Below, piece by piece: positions 1 through 10,789 of a stretch of DNA of 64,000 bases. Below the pieces are notes generated by a model. It saw only the letters and a list, made by a program, of their open reading frames with translations. It had not been told where the DNA came from and made no database searches. Source of the DNA: Ligula intestinalis (Eukaryota; Platyhelminthes; Cestoda; Diphyllobothriidea; Diphyllobothriidae); NCBI GenBank assembly GCA_036362985.1, contig JAYGXS010000001.1, positions 67,498,509-67,562,508 of the forward strand, read 5' to 3'. Both the position numbers and the translations under genes were made by a program. Within the stretch, counting starts at the first letter, position 1; the number at the start of each line of letters is the position of its first letter.

Positions 1-785
1 TTTATAAGCACAGTCCTACGTTTAGAAACCTTTTTAGGTCAAATGAAAATAATATTCAACAAAACTCCCGATCATTTGTTATCATATCAACAACTGAAAG
101 GTTCAATTGGTGGTTAGGAAATAGTCTTCGTTTTCTCGTTGACTGGATCAACTGCAGATCTGTGGGCTTCTGCATGCTGGCGATTCCCACAAGCAGCCAC
201 AGCAACTGTCTTATCGCTCGCAGTTTTTGATCAATGACAACGGAGGTTCATGTTCATGAACCATGCCCTTCTTTTTTGATGGTCGTCGATGGTATCTGAG
301 GATTCGAAACTCCAAGAATTGTATCTAATAGGTAGATGATACTCGTGAAAGTGGCCGAACCCATTTACCCTTCCATCGTATTTTGGAATAATTATTAATC
401 AAAATCAAAAGGCGCACAAGTCGTATCAGCTGCGAACACAGCTAGTCGGCCGCGGTACCTAATGGACATGGCATCCTCGTCAAAAGCCGTCTCAGAACGA
501 CAGTGTCCGTAGCCCACTCAGAAGAAAACTAAAATCAACTATATACAAAGAGGAGGTAGATAATCATTTGGACGTATTCAGCATCAATACATTGTATTGA
601 AGCTTTAACTACTACGAGTCCTACAGTAAGCCAACAGTCATGTGAGACAAAAACAGGCACTGAAAGTTTTCTGGTTGCTTAAAGGTAAACAGTAGAAGTC
701 AGGCTTCTTGTCTCCCTTTTCTAATTATAGCACTACTTAAAGAAAACTTTAAAAATACGCTAGATATGATTTTAAACTTTCTTAC
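1..785. other. Unassigned stretch left of the last recognised exon
   Basis: The protocadherin-like gene should continue through here on the minus strand, because the protein is still inside EC6 at the last exon seen. I looked on the minus strand for a cadherin exon (DxNDN, LDRE or similar next to splice sites) and found none, so this is probably intron. No RNA gene or repeat is recognised. Confidence 0.4.
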
Positions 786-812
786 CTTTCGTACAGGAAG
801 ATTTTAGCCATC
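786..812 (-). CDS. Candidate 27-nt micro-exon of the protocadherin-like gene (EC6 continuation)
   Basis: On the minus strand a pyrimidine-rich tract ends in TAG just before 812, and a strong donor (AAAG followed by GTAAG) starts at 785. The 27 nt between them keep the phase. The preceding exon ends with two bases of a codon (AG); the first base here completes an Arg codon, eight full codons follow, and two bases are left over. Joined to the EC6 exon, the reading runs FFTVDR-MAKIFLYE. This matches the cadherin pattern in which FxVD is followed by a short turn and a KI/GxI strand before the LDRE-like segment. Flatworm genomes are known for very short symmetric exons, which makes this plausible. 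The next exon is not found in the window. A chance pair of splice-like sites remains possible. Confidence 0.5.
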
Positions 813-1151
813 CTACGAAAATAAAACGGGGATAGTTTATGATAATGAACTGTCCAACAGCACCTCCATAGGTAAGCTTCACTAAGACAATATAAAATGA
901 GGAAGTTCGATAGAATACTGCGAGTGGCTTTTAGTTAATTCCCAAGAGTTCTCTGTGCGCTGGCACAAACAATTTCGTTCTTCAGCTGCAATTTTGTTGA
1001 GCACCATTTTGGCATAAACTGCTGCATGTAGCAGTCCTGTACTTAATTAACCCTTACCCTTTCAGGGACTTTTATACGCAAAGAGCACAAATACTGAAAA
1101 CACATTAATTGCTGCCTTAGGTCTTGCTACTAGAATGGACGGCCTACTTAC
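813..1151 (-). other. Intron between the EC6 exon and the micro-exon candidate
   Basis: The interval is bounded on the minus strand by a GTAAGT donor at 1,151 and a pyrimidine-rich AG acceptor at 813. Nothing else is recognised inside it. Confidence 0.5.
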
Positions 1152-1351
1152 CTGTCTACGGTGAAGAACCGAGCAGCGTTATCGGTAGAGGAAGGGTGAA
1201 TGTCGTAGAAGATCACGCGATTTTCCGGCAAGTTGTCAGCGTCCGTTGCCTCTACCCGGCCAATTACCGTGTGACTTGGCATGCCTTCCAGTACTTCAAA
1301 GTTGTACTCACGCTTAGCCATAACGGGCGCGTTGTCGTCCAGGTCGCGAAC
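1152..1351 (-). CDS. Protocadherin-like protein, exon with the first part of EC6
   Basis: Read on the minus strand, this 200-nt exon starts after a TTTCTCAG acceptor and ends at AG followed by GTAAGT. It opens with VRDLDDNAPV, the calcium-binding linker that closes EC5 (DxDDNAP variant). A new cadherin strand set follows: an E-G-M-P segment, an ATDAD calcium motif and FFTVDR at the end. It joins in phase 0 to the Y codon that ends the 9,626-10,789 exon, giving TVY-VRDLDDNAP as in other cadherins. It leaves phase 2 at its 3' end. There are no stops in the coding frame and no frameshift. The role is calcium-dependent cell adhesion as part of an extracellular cadherin array. The repeat number is inferred by counting from the signal peptide. 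Confidence 0.87.
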
Positions 1352-2546
1352 CTGAGAAATAAATGCAGATACTGATATGCTTGCTGGAATGTTTGGTTAC
1401 CACCTGCCTCTACTTACGTCAACTAGCCTACGGATTCTTGGATTCTTTTAGGCATTTATCGCCTTATGAATAAAAGTACGAACCCCGATAGCACGAAAGA
1501 TAACAAAACCAGGTCGGACAAGCAAAGCAAGTGAAGACTACATTGAGGAATGTTCATTTTTGGTCTAAAGGTCCGGACGGTTAATTTGACTGCGAATCTT
1601 CAAAGAGTGGAAACTATGCAAATGTATCATTGTATAACAATGTCAACGATGGGGGTTAAGTGGTCTCTTTTCTACATGATTCCTTTCCACTGCCAGGGCT
1701 GAATTCACAACAAGAAATGTCACACTCATAATCAGACTCTAAAGTTGGATGTTCCTTCATACGTTGGCATTATTTTTGCTTTTATTATTATAATTCAACT
1801 TACCGTCGGCCATCGCAAATTAAAAATACTAGGTATTAATGTTTTTACGCAGCATAAGCCAAGAACGCTTTATCTTCGTTTTTCACTGTCCCTAGTAAAG
1901 GCGAAAAAACGATATTTGTGCAGCGGCGGGGACATTCGAAACATAACTGTACAGTTATTCTTCGTAATTTGTGTGCTAGTTATGCACTTTCTGAATCTTA
2001 TACCGATTTAGCGCTTCAGTAACACATTTTGAATCGCTTTTGAATCGCTTTATGGACTTTTATCGCACACGGCCGTAGAGGTATAAAGGCCTGACCTTAC
2101 TACAAAACTGGTCATCGTATGGATTGCTTGGCTGAAAGCGCTCTTTGATTTGATTTTGATTTGAAATAGTTCAAGGTAAGAAGATTTCATATTAAATGAC
2201 AAAACAAGCATACTGGAGCCTAAGATTTCGTGATCTGGGTTTTCTGAGCATTTGTTTACCAGAGTTTATGCCGGGTGGCAACCATGCCATCGTCCATGAC
2301 CAGACGCCGCTGGGTGACGCAATGGGCGTCGTAGCTTTTCCCTATTGTCTTTTCATTCCTCCTGAGTATACATACTAGTTTTGGTCTACGTAGTAGCCCA
2401 ACACATGATCAACCCTCAGCTCACCACGTGCTCATGCTGGTGAGTACATGTCAGACCTGCGTGACCAACACTGACTCCCATTACCCACGCATTCCACAGT
2501 GAAAGCAAACTGTGAAGAAGCAGAAGACTCGATCGCTGAGACAATA

Positions 2547-2602
2547 CGTTTATTTGCCTGACATTTCGACATCCGTCGGGGATTCATCATCAGACACATG
2601 AG
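2547..2602 (-). ncRNA. Hammerhead-ribozyme-like hairpin motif, left arm of the fold-back
   Basis: On the minus strand, CTGATGA (2,587-2,593) is followed by a hairpin with GAATCC and GGATGTC arms, then GAAAT (2,563-2,567) and GTCAGG. The order matches the hammerhead core (CUGANGA, stem II, GAAA, short stem III, NUH). One extra base lies between the first box and stem II, so it departs from the strict consensus. Catalytic activity cannot be judged from sequence alone. Confidence 0.35.
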
Positions 2603-2630
2603 TAGGAAACAGTTTCGGCTACTGTTTCCC

Positions 2631-2685
2631 TCTCATGTCTTTGATGAATCCGCGATGGATGTCGAACCGTCAGGCGAAAAACGTA
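2631..2685 (+). ncRNA. Hammerhead-ribozyme-like hairpin motif, right arm (degenerate)
   Basis: This is the plus-strand mate of the motif at 2,547-2,602. It has TTGATGA in place of CTGATGA, lacks three bases before the ATCC/GGAT hairpin, and has GAACC in place of GAAAC before GTCAGGCG. The changes at core positions suggest it is inactive if the family is a ribozyme. Confidence 0.3.
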
Positions 2686-3399
2686 TTGTCCCAGCGATCG
2701 AGTCTTCTTTTTTCAATTACTTTCTGGGACTCGCATGTTCGCTTGTATTAAAAGCAAACTGTCAGCTCACAGTAACCTGACCTTTATGCATAATAATGCC
2801 CTTATTGCTGTTCCGTGACGCTTTTCATCATAGGAGGCTACTTAATGGTACGTTGTTTATCTTATAACCTTATACTCCCATACTCGTTTGTGATGGTTTT
2901 CTGCGCTCTGTATCGACTTTTCCCTTGGCCTGCATTTTGATTAGTCTGGTTTGAGATAAGCCAGAAGTTATCGTTTTAGTAATTAGAAGACCAACTCTTC
3001 GCCAATTGTAAAGTCAACTATTTTAGGCACAAAAACACATATGGAGTATTAAAACGGGGCGAAATGCACGCACCATCGGGCCTGTTTTGTGTGGTCTTGA
3101 TAAAGGTCAATGCTAATGGTAACCTAATGGGAAAATAGAGAGTGAGAAAAAGTGAGGCATAAACAACGCTAACGATGTTAATTATTGAGGAACCCAACAC
3201 TGAAGGGTGCATTGTCAAACATGAAAAGTTGGCCATTTGAGTTGGAAATAGAAATCCACAGCATTGGAACTAATGTCCATAAAATAATTTAGCCATTCAC
3301 ATTTGCTGATAGGCGAATTGCGAGTTTAAGAGGTAAAGTTCGACAAACTAATGTATTTGATTACTCATCCTGAAGCCTGTGCAGTATTTTGAGTGGGGG

Positions 3400-4500
3400 T
3401 TGAATAGAAAATGTGTTAACGATACTGCAAGGCAACAGTTCCCAATCAGGATGCCGATTAGAAGACTAAGGAAATTGTCCTTTCGCTGTAGGTTAACTGT
3501 TCAATTTGACGGCATATTTAATGTTGATCGAGGCCGTAGTGTTTGGATAATCCATCAGGCCTCCTTTAATTAATATCTTTATGAGAAAATTAGGGAAGAA
3601 CCAGCTCTGTCCAGTTACAAGAGACGTGCACTCTTCTGTTGGATACACTGACCACATTTGTAACTATAGCACCTTCCTGGATAAATTGAATCATGCTAAC
3701 CTGTCAGTCACCTTCACTCTGGAAAAGAGGACGGATAGTACCTCTCCTATATGGTGTCTTGCTTAATAAAATGTTCAATGGGAGAAATGGGTGGAGCGTA
3801 CATTTTTAAAAGACATAGACAGGACAAAGATAAAAGTGTGCAATGTTGTCTCCATATATCTGGAACTAAGCTTAGTCCGTTTTTACATAAATCGAGCCAA
3901 GGAAGCACGAATTCCAGATGCACTGGAGGAAAGGCACGTATTTCTACGAAAACGCTGTGAGAAAATAGCTCCACCGATAAATTTAAGAAGAAATATATGG
4001 GAACACATCAACCACGTTCCGGCGCGCCCACACTCAGTAAGTTATTTCTCACTGTCATTTTCAGGGATCTGGCAGGCGAACTTCTGCATTGTCACTTAAA
4101 CGCTGGTATCGCACGCACGTACCCAACCACCAAGGCAATACTCATTTGCCCAATCACTGCACTTATTTGCCTTGAAAGTAAGGATAGACTGTCCTCGCAG
4201 ACCTCTTCATTGTGCATCAACACCTTCACCTGCGCCTATGGGACAGGTTATACTGATCGAACAACTAGGCACCTACCCAAGGAAATGCGAGAACACCATA
4301 ATGCCATTCTAAATCAGGCTGGGAAATGTCCAGCTCTAGCGCAGTTGTGGCTCACTTGGTTGATAGCTGACCTCGGGTAGACGTCCATCAAGCCTTACGA
4401 GACATGCTAAGTGTTTGCACCACCGAACATGTGCGACCGCAGAGACAGTGACCATACGGTTAGCCAACCAAAATATGTGCTCGTCTGAAGTTCTTATGTG
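3400..4500 (+). mobile_element. Decayed Penelope-like element, YIGR lineage (RT palm to GIY-YIG)
   Basis: Conceptual translation in shifting plus frames follows the PLE order. An RT palm stretch (VQFDGIF, ~3,500) comes first, then a decayed active-site box YTDH (~3,640) where YVDD is expected, then FLDKLNHANLSV and FTLEK (~3,680). A thumb/linker region follows (RNIWEHINHV, ~3,990), then KDRL with an INTFTCAYG segment (~4,180-4,240), matching the Cys-containing start of the GIY-YIG domain. The YIGR box itself reads YTDR. After it comes REH, then AHLVDS in another frame (~4,350), and AETVTIRLA (~4,440). Several stops and frame changes separate these blocks, so it is a dead copy. It lies in a protocadherin intron, opposite to the gene's direction. 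Confidence 0.62.
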
Positions 4501-5109
4501 GATCCAAATGTGTTCCGGATCCACGATTACCCAGCATATCTATTATCACCTCCCGCTATGTGGCATTACGGTGAAAGCAGGCGCATGTCTCCTTCCCTAT
4601 CCCTGTCTGCTCGATCTCACTCAGCCCCAATAGAAAGAGACAGTAACATCTGACCTCTGAACGCACTCAACCCTCTCGCTTACACTTACTGGTCACTAGT
4701 TGTTTAAACGTTTGCTACATTAACCTGACTTACATAACCATAAACGCCTAAGGATGAATAATGGAATACGTGCGTTTTTGAACTAGAATTCTTCAATGTT
4801 TTATGGTATCATCACTGAAGTCATGGGTTTCTAGCATTACAGGCAAAGCCAAGGTATCCGAACAAAAATTATAAAGATAACAGTAAGAATGATGCATTCA
4901 GTGCATGTTTTCTAAAACATTATAACAAACTTTTAAAAGGGATACAGGAACTATTTACTTTGTACGCTCTAGTATACGCGATAATTATGTTATCATGTTT
5001 GAGAACGTACTAAAATGTGGACTACTTTTATTTATAATAACAGTAATTTTATGAAGAACAGCACGCGTTCTATTGGAAATTTGTAGTACATTGTGGAAAT
5101 ATGAAGCAT

Positions 5110-5720
5110 CTTACTCAAATGCTGCAGACACACATGGGGACTGCAATTACGTTAGAGAAACAGGAAGAAAATTACAAACCCGCCTATAAAAACACAAAGT
5201 GGCAAGCCGCAGCTTGCAACCCATATCGAGGAAACTGGCCAAAAGTTCGATAATCAAGATGCGACCATTGTAGGCCGGGGAACCTCAAAAGCGAAAAGAC
5301 TGACCCTTGAGTCACGAAACTCAGACGCCAACTCTTTCAGCGGGCATCTGGACCACCCTGCGGCCTACAAAGTCCTACGTCCTTACGTTAGTGAAAAGCA
5401 GGACCTGGTCAAGCCGAACCTGCGATTTAGAAAAAAACGGCCCCAGGACGAAACTATCGGAAGACGGAGCGGGATTACCAGCATATTCTACCGTGTGAAC
5501 AGAACACAGAACTAATTGCCGTCAAGTTACGTCAAAGTTCACGCGCAGAGCCAAGCAGTGAGCGTAGAAAAATCAATCAGCCTATGGCCAACACACAGCT
5601 GCAACTTTAAATTGCTGATCAATAAAGTCAGTTCTCGCTTCGGCAAATGTCAGCCGGCCCAGCTGTCTGAGACGTCACCAGGAAAAAAACACCTACCGGT
5701 GAGCAAAAAATGATCTATGA
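5110..5720 (+). mobile_element. Decayed Penelope-like element, ETGR lineage (GIY-YIG and tail)
   Basis: Plus-strand translation gives NYVRETGRKLQTRL (~5,148-5,190), which matches the GIY-YIG box of the ETGR-type PLEs (NYVGETGR). A one-residue stop follows, then HIEETGQKFDNQDATIVGR in another frame. The tail has LTLESRNSDANS, followed by a DHPAAYKVLRPYV block that corresponds to the LLLESWS and DLHPAYxxLRxRL region of the copies at 40.3-41.9 kb. Frame is lost between blocks. No RT part is present, as expected for a 5'-truncated copy. It belongs to a different lineage from the neighbour at 3.4-4.5 kb. Confidence 0.6.
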
Positions 5721-5726
5721 TCGAAG

Positions 5727-5845
5727 AAACCTATAACCTATAAACCCACCACTAACAATAAATCTAAGCCAAACCTTAAAATAAGCCCTTACTTCGACCC
5801 CAACACTCACCTTTATTATAATTTGAGAGTTAATCCCAACCCTGA
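5727..5845 (+). repeat. G-poor, CCTAA-like degenerate tract
   Basis: About 120 bp with very few G on the plus strand and repeated CCTATAA, CCAACCC and AACCTTAA-like words. Similar tracts lie at 36.2-36.7 and 53.77-53.86 kb. The strand asymmetry resembles decayed C-rich telomere-like or satellite sequence. It starts directly after a PLE remnant. Confidence 0.4.
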
Positions 5846-8800
5846 TATCCATGGATGGACCATATTCTAATATACTACTGACGTTTTTATGGGAGTCCGA
5901 CTTAACGTAAGTTATAAGATTATGACCATTTTCAGTTCATTGTTTTGAATGATAAGAATATGCTTTTTATTTGGGAAACTATATTACAGTTTCACTAAAT
6001 ATGGTTATGTTCCCAATCGTATAGGGACTACAGTAGGAAGAAATAAATATCACATAAGTTCCAAATATCTAGAAGAAAATGTATAAGATTACTATAGGCT
6101 AATACTTTTTGCATTTTTACACATTCTCCGTTAGTCGAAATCCAACTGAAAATGAGAAACAAAAAGTTTACTCAATTAAAATCCATCAGTGTTGTCAGTG
6201 ATAGTTTAAAGAATATCATATTAATCAGGAAATACTAAAAGACCTAGATTATGATCAACAATCCAGCAATCACTCACTGTCAACCTCTATGTAAATATTA
6301 ATTTCAAATTGTTTGGCAGCCAAATGTGGGTCATACCACTAATGACTTAGTAGACCTCAGGCTACAATCAAGAAACATCAGTAGTTAACAAACTAATGCA
6401 AGATATATTTCAAGTCTGGTAAGGTTATTTTTTACGTTCGGGACAAGCAATGCCCTCGACAATTTCAGACTTATTAAGAACACTCAACACCTATAGGTGT
6501 CGATGATGCCTGGCCCCTAGATTCTAGGCAACCAAAAGATTTAACGCAACTTCGTGAAAAATTGGTTTGAAAGAAATCACATTGCAAATTTAGAGTTTAT
6601 ACTTTTCCACAAATCCAACCAAGTTTTATGGCAGAATAGGACGCATTTTTTACTGAATACAAGACCTTAAATGGCCAAAGGATATTGGTCAAAACTGCCC
6701 AACCTTAGATAGTCATTCAGCTCTGCAGAAGTTCTACAACAAAGGTTGGCCGAAGATCTCGCAAAAGCTTACAAGTCCCAGTAGTCCTATCCAAATAGCC
6801 TGAGGTTCATAGGGCCCAAAGCCTGTTAACCACGTAAGCCGCTTACACTATACCCACCTGTCACAATATTTAATCCGTAACGACAACCATGCTTGGCTCC
6901 GGTGGTGTCTTTATGTACTGCAGAACATTAAATGCATGTCATTTAAATGAATATAGTAATCATTTTATAATAAATTCTGTGTGTTATGCATTCACTTTTG
7001 TAGAATATATCCCTGAATATAACTTTTTCCAGGGGACATTGTGGATTATCGGCATATATCCAGGTCCTAAAAATAGGTAGTCTGACCAGGATTCTCATTA
7101 TCCCCGACACCACGCCAAACACAGCAATTGTTCCCAGGGAATTTTGCTTGATTTTATAAATATCCACTGCTTTTAACTAAGACTATCGAAAATAAGTCGG
7201 CCTTCATTGGCTTACATGAGGCATAAAAGGTGTGCTTTAAAGGAGGGTATTGGAATAAAGTCCACGAAAACAACAAAGGTAGAACTATTAAGGAATACAG
7301 ATGCAGAAAAAATGACTTAAAACTTATTTTTTATGAAAAACACGACGAGAGCCATTAAAGAGTTTAAGCTGCTTTACCAATACTTGCGAAAGAAAATACA
7401 TAACATGAACTCGATCAACGGTATAGAGAATTTTGAGGGCCTTGATATGCCCGATAGAACAAACAAAACTAAGCATTACTTTAAGTTTTATTCTGTCTTC
7501 ACAGGAGATTCAGACTTCATTCCACTTTCGGTTTCGAGAAGAAACAATTATTAAGAACCAAAGCAGTCATAAGTATCCATTTCTATATCTGCCCGAAAAC
7601 CAGTCAAACCATTATCCATTGTAAGTTTAAAGCCATTAGATGCTGGGATTGTTTCGACTCTTTGAAAGACAGCACAATTAAATGCATTAACGAACTGATA
7701 TATGTGCGCGTATGGTCAAGTAAAAACCAGTCAGTCTGATCTCAATCAGCTGCACCGTCCCGCAGAAAAAAACCGAAAAAAATGATGTTTTATTTTGGGA
7801 GTTACCATGAAAAAAAAACCTTCAGAACTATTAAATATGGCACCGGTGGTGAAAGGGACTATACGGGATATTCACAAGCATGCAACGTTTTGTTTGAAGC
7901 ACAATAACGCAACGGCCGCCGCAGCAAAAATGCTTTCCATAATCCAGTTCTGCAAAATTTACCTTTTAAACAAACACTATGTTCTTCGAAAGTGTCCCTC
8001 ACAAGGACTCTTGTAGAGGTGTTGCGAAATGGCAATCATACACAAGCATTTTAAATTGATCACCGATTGTTGGCAACGGTTCCCTATAGAGCATCGTCAT
8101 TTTAAACAAATTATCATGTAGATTGGGGTCTGGTAGGCTCCAACATTGAGACTGACATCCATGCGATCATTATTGAAACAATATTCCTTGTAAAATCGCC
8201 AAAATTTGAAAGAAATACCTTTCCAATCAACCACAGCAGAAGTACGGAATTCTTTAATGTCGTAAAAGCTAGAACTTCAATTTTTTGCTTAATTGTATGA
8301 GCAGTTGAAGCATTGAAAGAAGATTGCTTTCGCAAAGTCTTTGGGATAATTTAAAGGCCCCATGTTGCATTCGAGCCAGGCAATCCAGGACGCAGCAAAG
8401 TTACAAATTACTCAAAAATGTTCACAAGCAAGACAACAAATTGATTTGAGATCAAGAGACACCGCAATTTGCAAGCAGGTTATATAACATAAATCCTCAT
8501 TACTTACGTAATTGCGCGACGACTTAAGACAAAAAACCTTCATTCATCGTGCGAGGTTATAGTGTTTATAATCATATCAGTTGTTCGATTACGCAACAAA
8601 ATTCAATATAGGAGTTACACATAACGCCCTGTTTGTTTCCTGTTTAATACACAAGGCTATTCATAAGGTTGCTAGCAAGGCGTTTGCAATGATTTCGATG
8701 GTACTGAAACTAGCATGAGCTTAAGATTACATGATTTGGCGTTTGAGTAGACGGCAGAATGATGTTTTTTGCTTCAAGAGTCATTTTACGCTAAATACCT

Positions 8801-9625
8801 TATATCTCCAAAATAATATGCTAGTTTCTGTTCTGTGCAGTGGAATACTTTGCTGATACAATGTTAATAAATAATTTTCCGTTGAATTCTCGGCTAATTT
8901 TAGAATTTCAGGCACTTTAGCGTTTTGGCACATTATATTGTTAATAGACGAACGCTTAAAAATTGGTCAAAATATTGTTTCAAATTTCAGTAAGCGAATG
9001 TAATCTATTAGTTTTAGAATGTTGAAGAAATTGGAAACGATCTAATCTAAAGTAAAAAGCCAGCAGAGCCATTGTGCTTTTCTCTCTCAAGAGACTCATC
9101 TCCAGCAGAAAAAGACAAATGAACGCATTTGAGCGGAAGAATCATGCAGTCAGATACATTCAATGAGGTTCTCAGCAGGATGTCGAAGGTTTTATTATTC
9201 AGAGTATTAACTAACTTTTGTCCAAAATGGCCTGCTGTTGTATTCAAATGATTGAGTCAATCATTATTTGAGAAAGCTAATTTTATTTTGAGACTTTCAA
9301 ATCCACCTCAATTTGATGACAATTTACTGCTTAGTTTGTAAGTTTCCCCAACTTTGTCCGATCCGCAAGCACTAATATGCAGAAGATGAACGTACCGTGT
9401 AGGCAACTTGGAGAAAATTGCTTGGAATGTTATGGTACCGTACAAGTGACCTGAACAGTAAACCCTCAAATAATCTCGTATCGCACAGATATATATTTCG
9501 CAAGGCCACGTTTTGATGATAAGGTAATTTTATAAATTAGTAACCGGAACTTCGATTCATTTGTTTCTAGCTATTAACCCTTTTTTGCGTAAGTTGCCAC
9601 AACACCTCCAATTTCATGAACTTAC

Positions 9626-10789
9626 ATAGACCGTAACTTTTGCTGTAGATGAGATCGCTTGCGTCGGATCCAAGGGTTGATCCACGGCGATGACAAGGAA
9701 AGTGTAAACAGACTTTTTTTCAAAATCCAAAGCGACACGTGTTTTCAGTTGACCAGTAAGTCTGTCTATGTAAAAGAATTCGGAGTCCCTTGTAGGCTTC
9801 TCGGATATCTGTGAACTGGCATCTTTATTACTGTCATTTTCGTACACGTCCGCAAGCGAGTAAATGATCATCGCGTTCTGACCAACGTCTAAATCCGTGG
9901 CGTGAATATGAAGTGGAGCCCCCGGTCGAATCGATTTAATATCACCACCAAATTTTGAGAAAGAATCGCGAAAATCAACAATGGCATTCACTTCATTTTC
10001 AGGCACAATTCCAAAGTACTGACTTCTCTGAAAGACGGGCCCATTGTCGTTGACGTCTCTTAAAATTATCCGAATCTGGCTTTGGCCAATCAGACGATCT
10101 GAGGTACGGCCGTCAGCGCAGCGGACCCGAATAAGATAGCTAGGCGATTCCTCTCTATCAAGCGAAACGGTACTCAAGAGTTCAAATATCTTTCTGCGCT
10201 GGGCGGTGTTTTCTGTGCTGACTTCACGAAGATCAAAGTGACGCTGGGGAGAATCGATGTCACAGAAAACGTCCTCCAGACTGGAGTCCATGTCATAGAC
10301 GTGAACGTGACAGATGAGGTTCGGCGCAGGGTCGGCGATGTCTTCATTCCGCTCAAGACTGGCATATTCAGAGTTCAACATGTTACCTCTATCGAAAAAG
10401 CGTATAACTGGTGACTGATCGTTCACATTTTCGATCTCTACAGAGACGGTTGCCGTTGAGGCTAACCTGGGAGTACCGTGGTCCTGTGCAATTACAAGGA
10501 ACTCAAAGGCGTCAACTTGTTCATAGTCTAAAGGTTGTATCAGTCGGAGAACAACCCCATCTTGTACGGGAGATGCAAGGATGTGAATTCGTAGGAAATC
10601 AGAACCGAGGATTTGATTGGCTTTCAAGTTGTTGCTGGGCCTGAGGTAGTAGTATATGCGCGCGTTTTCACCTGCATCTGTGTCGTTCACTTGAAGTCTA
10701 GCAAAACTCTTTCCAATTTGATTTTCCTTTATCAACACATGTATTGTTTCAGTGTTGAAAGTAGGCGCATTGTCGTTTTCATCCTGGAT
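9626..10789 (-). CDS. Protocadherin-like protein, large exon encoding EC3 to EC5
   Basis: This minus-strand exon encodes 388 residues, phase 0 at both ends. It begins after a TTTTTTCAG acceptor and ends before GTAAGT. Residues 1-11 are IQDENDNAPTF, the linker that closes EC2. EC3 follows, with an NDTDAGENA calcium motif and an LDYE segment, and closes with NVNDQSP (121-127). EC4 has a YDMD motif and LDRE (210-213) and closes with DVNDNGP (245-251). EC5 has PENE (263-266), TDLDVGQNA (298-306), DRLTG (342-346), LDFE (354-357) and AVDQ (368-371). These are textbook cadherin calcium-site elements. Exon 1 ends SMSII, so the junction reads SII-IQDENDNAP, a normal repeat boundary. EC4 is slightly atypical (weak calcium motif, extra Cys). 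The product acts outside the cell in adhesion. One multi-repeat exon with long flanking introns is unlike the single-exon ectodomain of vertebrate clustered protocadherins. Confidence 0.96.

Larger units (their letters stand above)
2502..2762. repeat. Fold-back pair of PLE-end repeats flanked by 12-bp direct repeats
   Basis: Two copies of the same ~95-bp repeat lie head to head. The left arm (about 2,517-2,612) reads on the minus strand and the right arm (about 2,617-2,712) on the plus strand. Both carry a CTGATGA-like box, a hairpin, a GAAA-like box with GTCAGGC, and a GATCGAGTCTTC segment. The centre has GGAAACAG and CTGTTTCC in inverted orientation. The sequence AAAGCAAACTGT occurs at 2,502-2,513 and again at 2,751-2,762 in direct orientation, as a target-site duplication would. 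I read this as one short insertion made of two inverted PLE ends. No protein is encoded. Confidence 0.6.
1352..9625 (-). other. Protocadherin intron of about 8.3 kb
   Basis: The intron lies between a GTAAGT donor (9,620-9,625 on the minus strand) and a TTTCTCAG acceptor at 1,352. It contains a fold-back pair (2.5-2.76 kb), two plus-strand PLE remnants (3.4-4.5 and 5.1-5.7 kb) and a G-poor tract (5.73-5.85 kb). The remainder (1.35-2.5, 2.77-3.4 and 5.85-9.6 kb) is AT-rich, has only short chance reading frames and shows nothing I can assign. Confidence 0.8.

Noticed and set aside
2029..2051. Tandem TGAATCGCTTT duplication
   Set aside because: Two units only; trivial local duplication.
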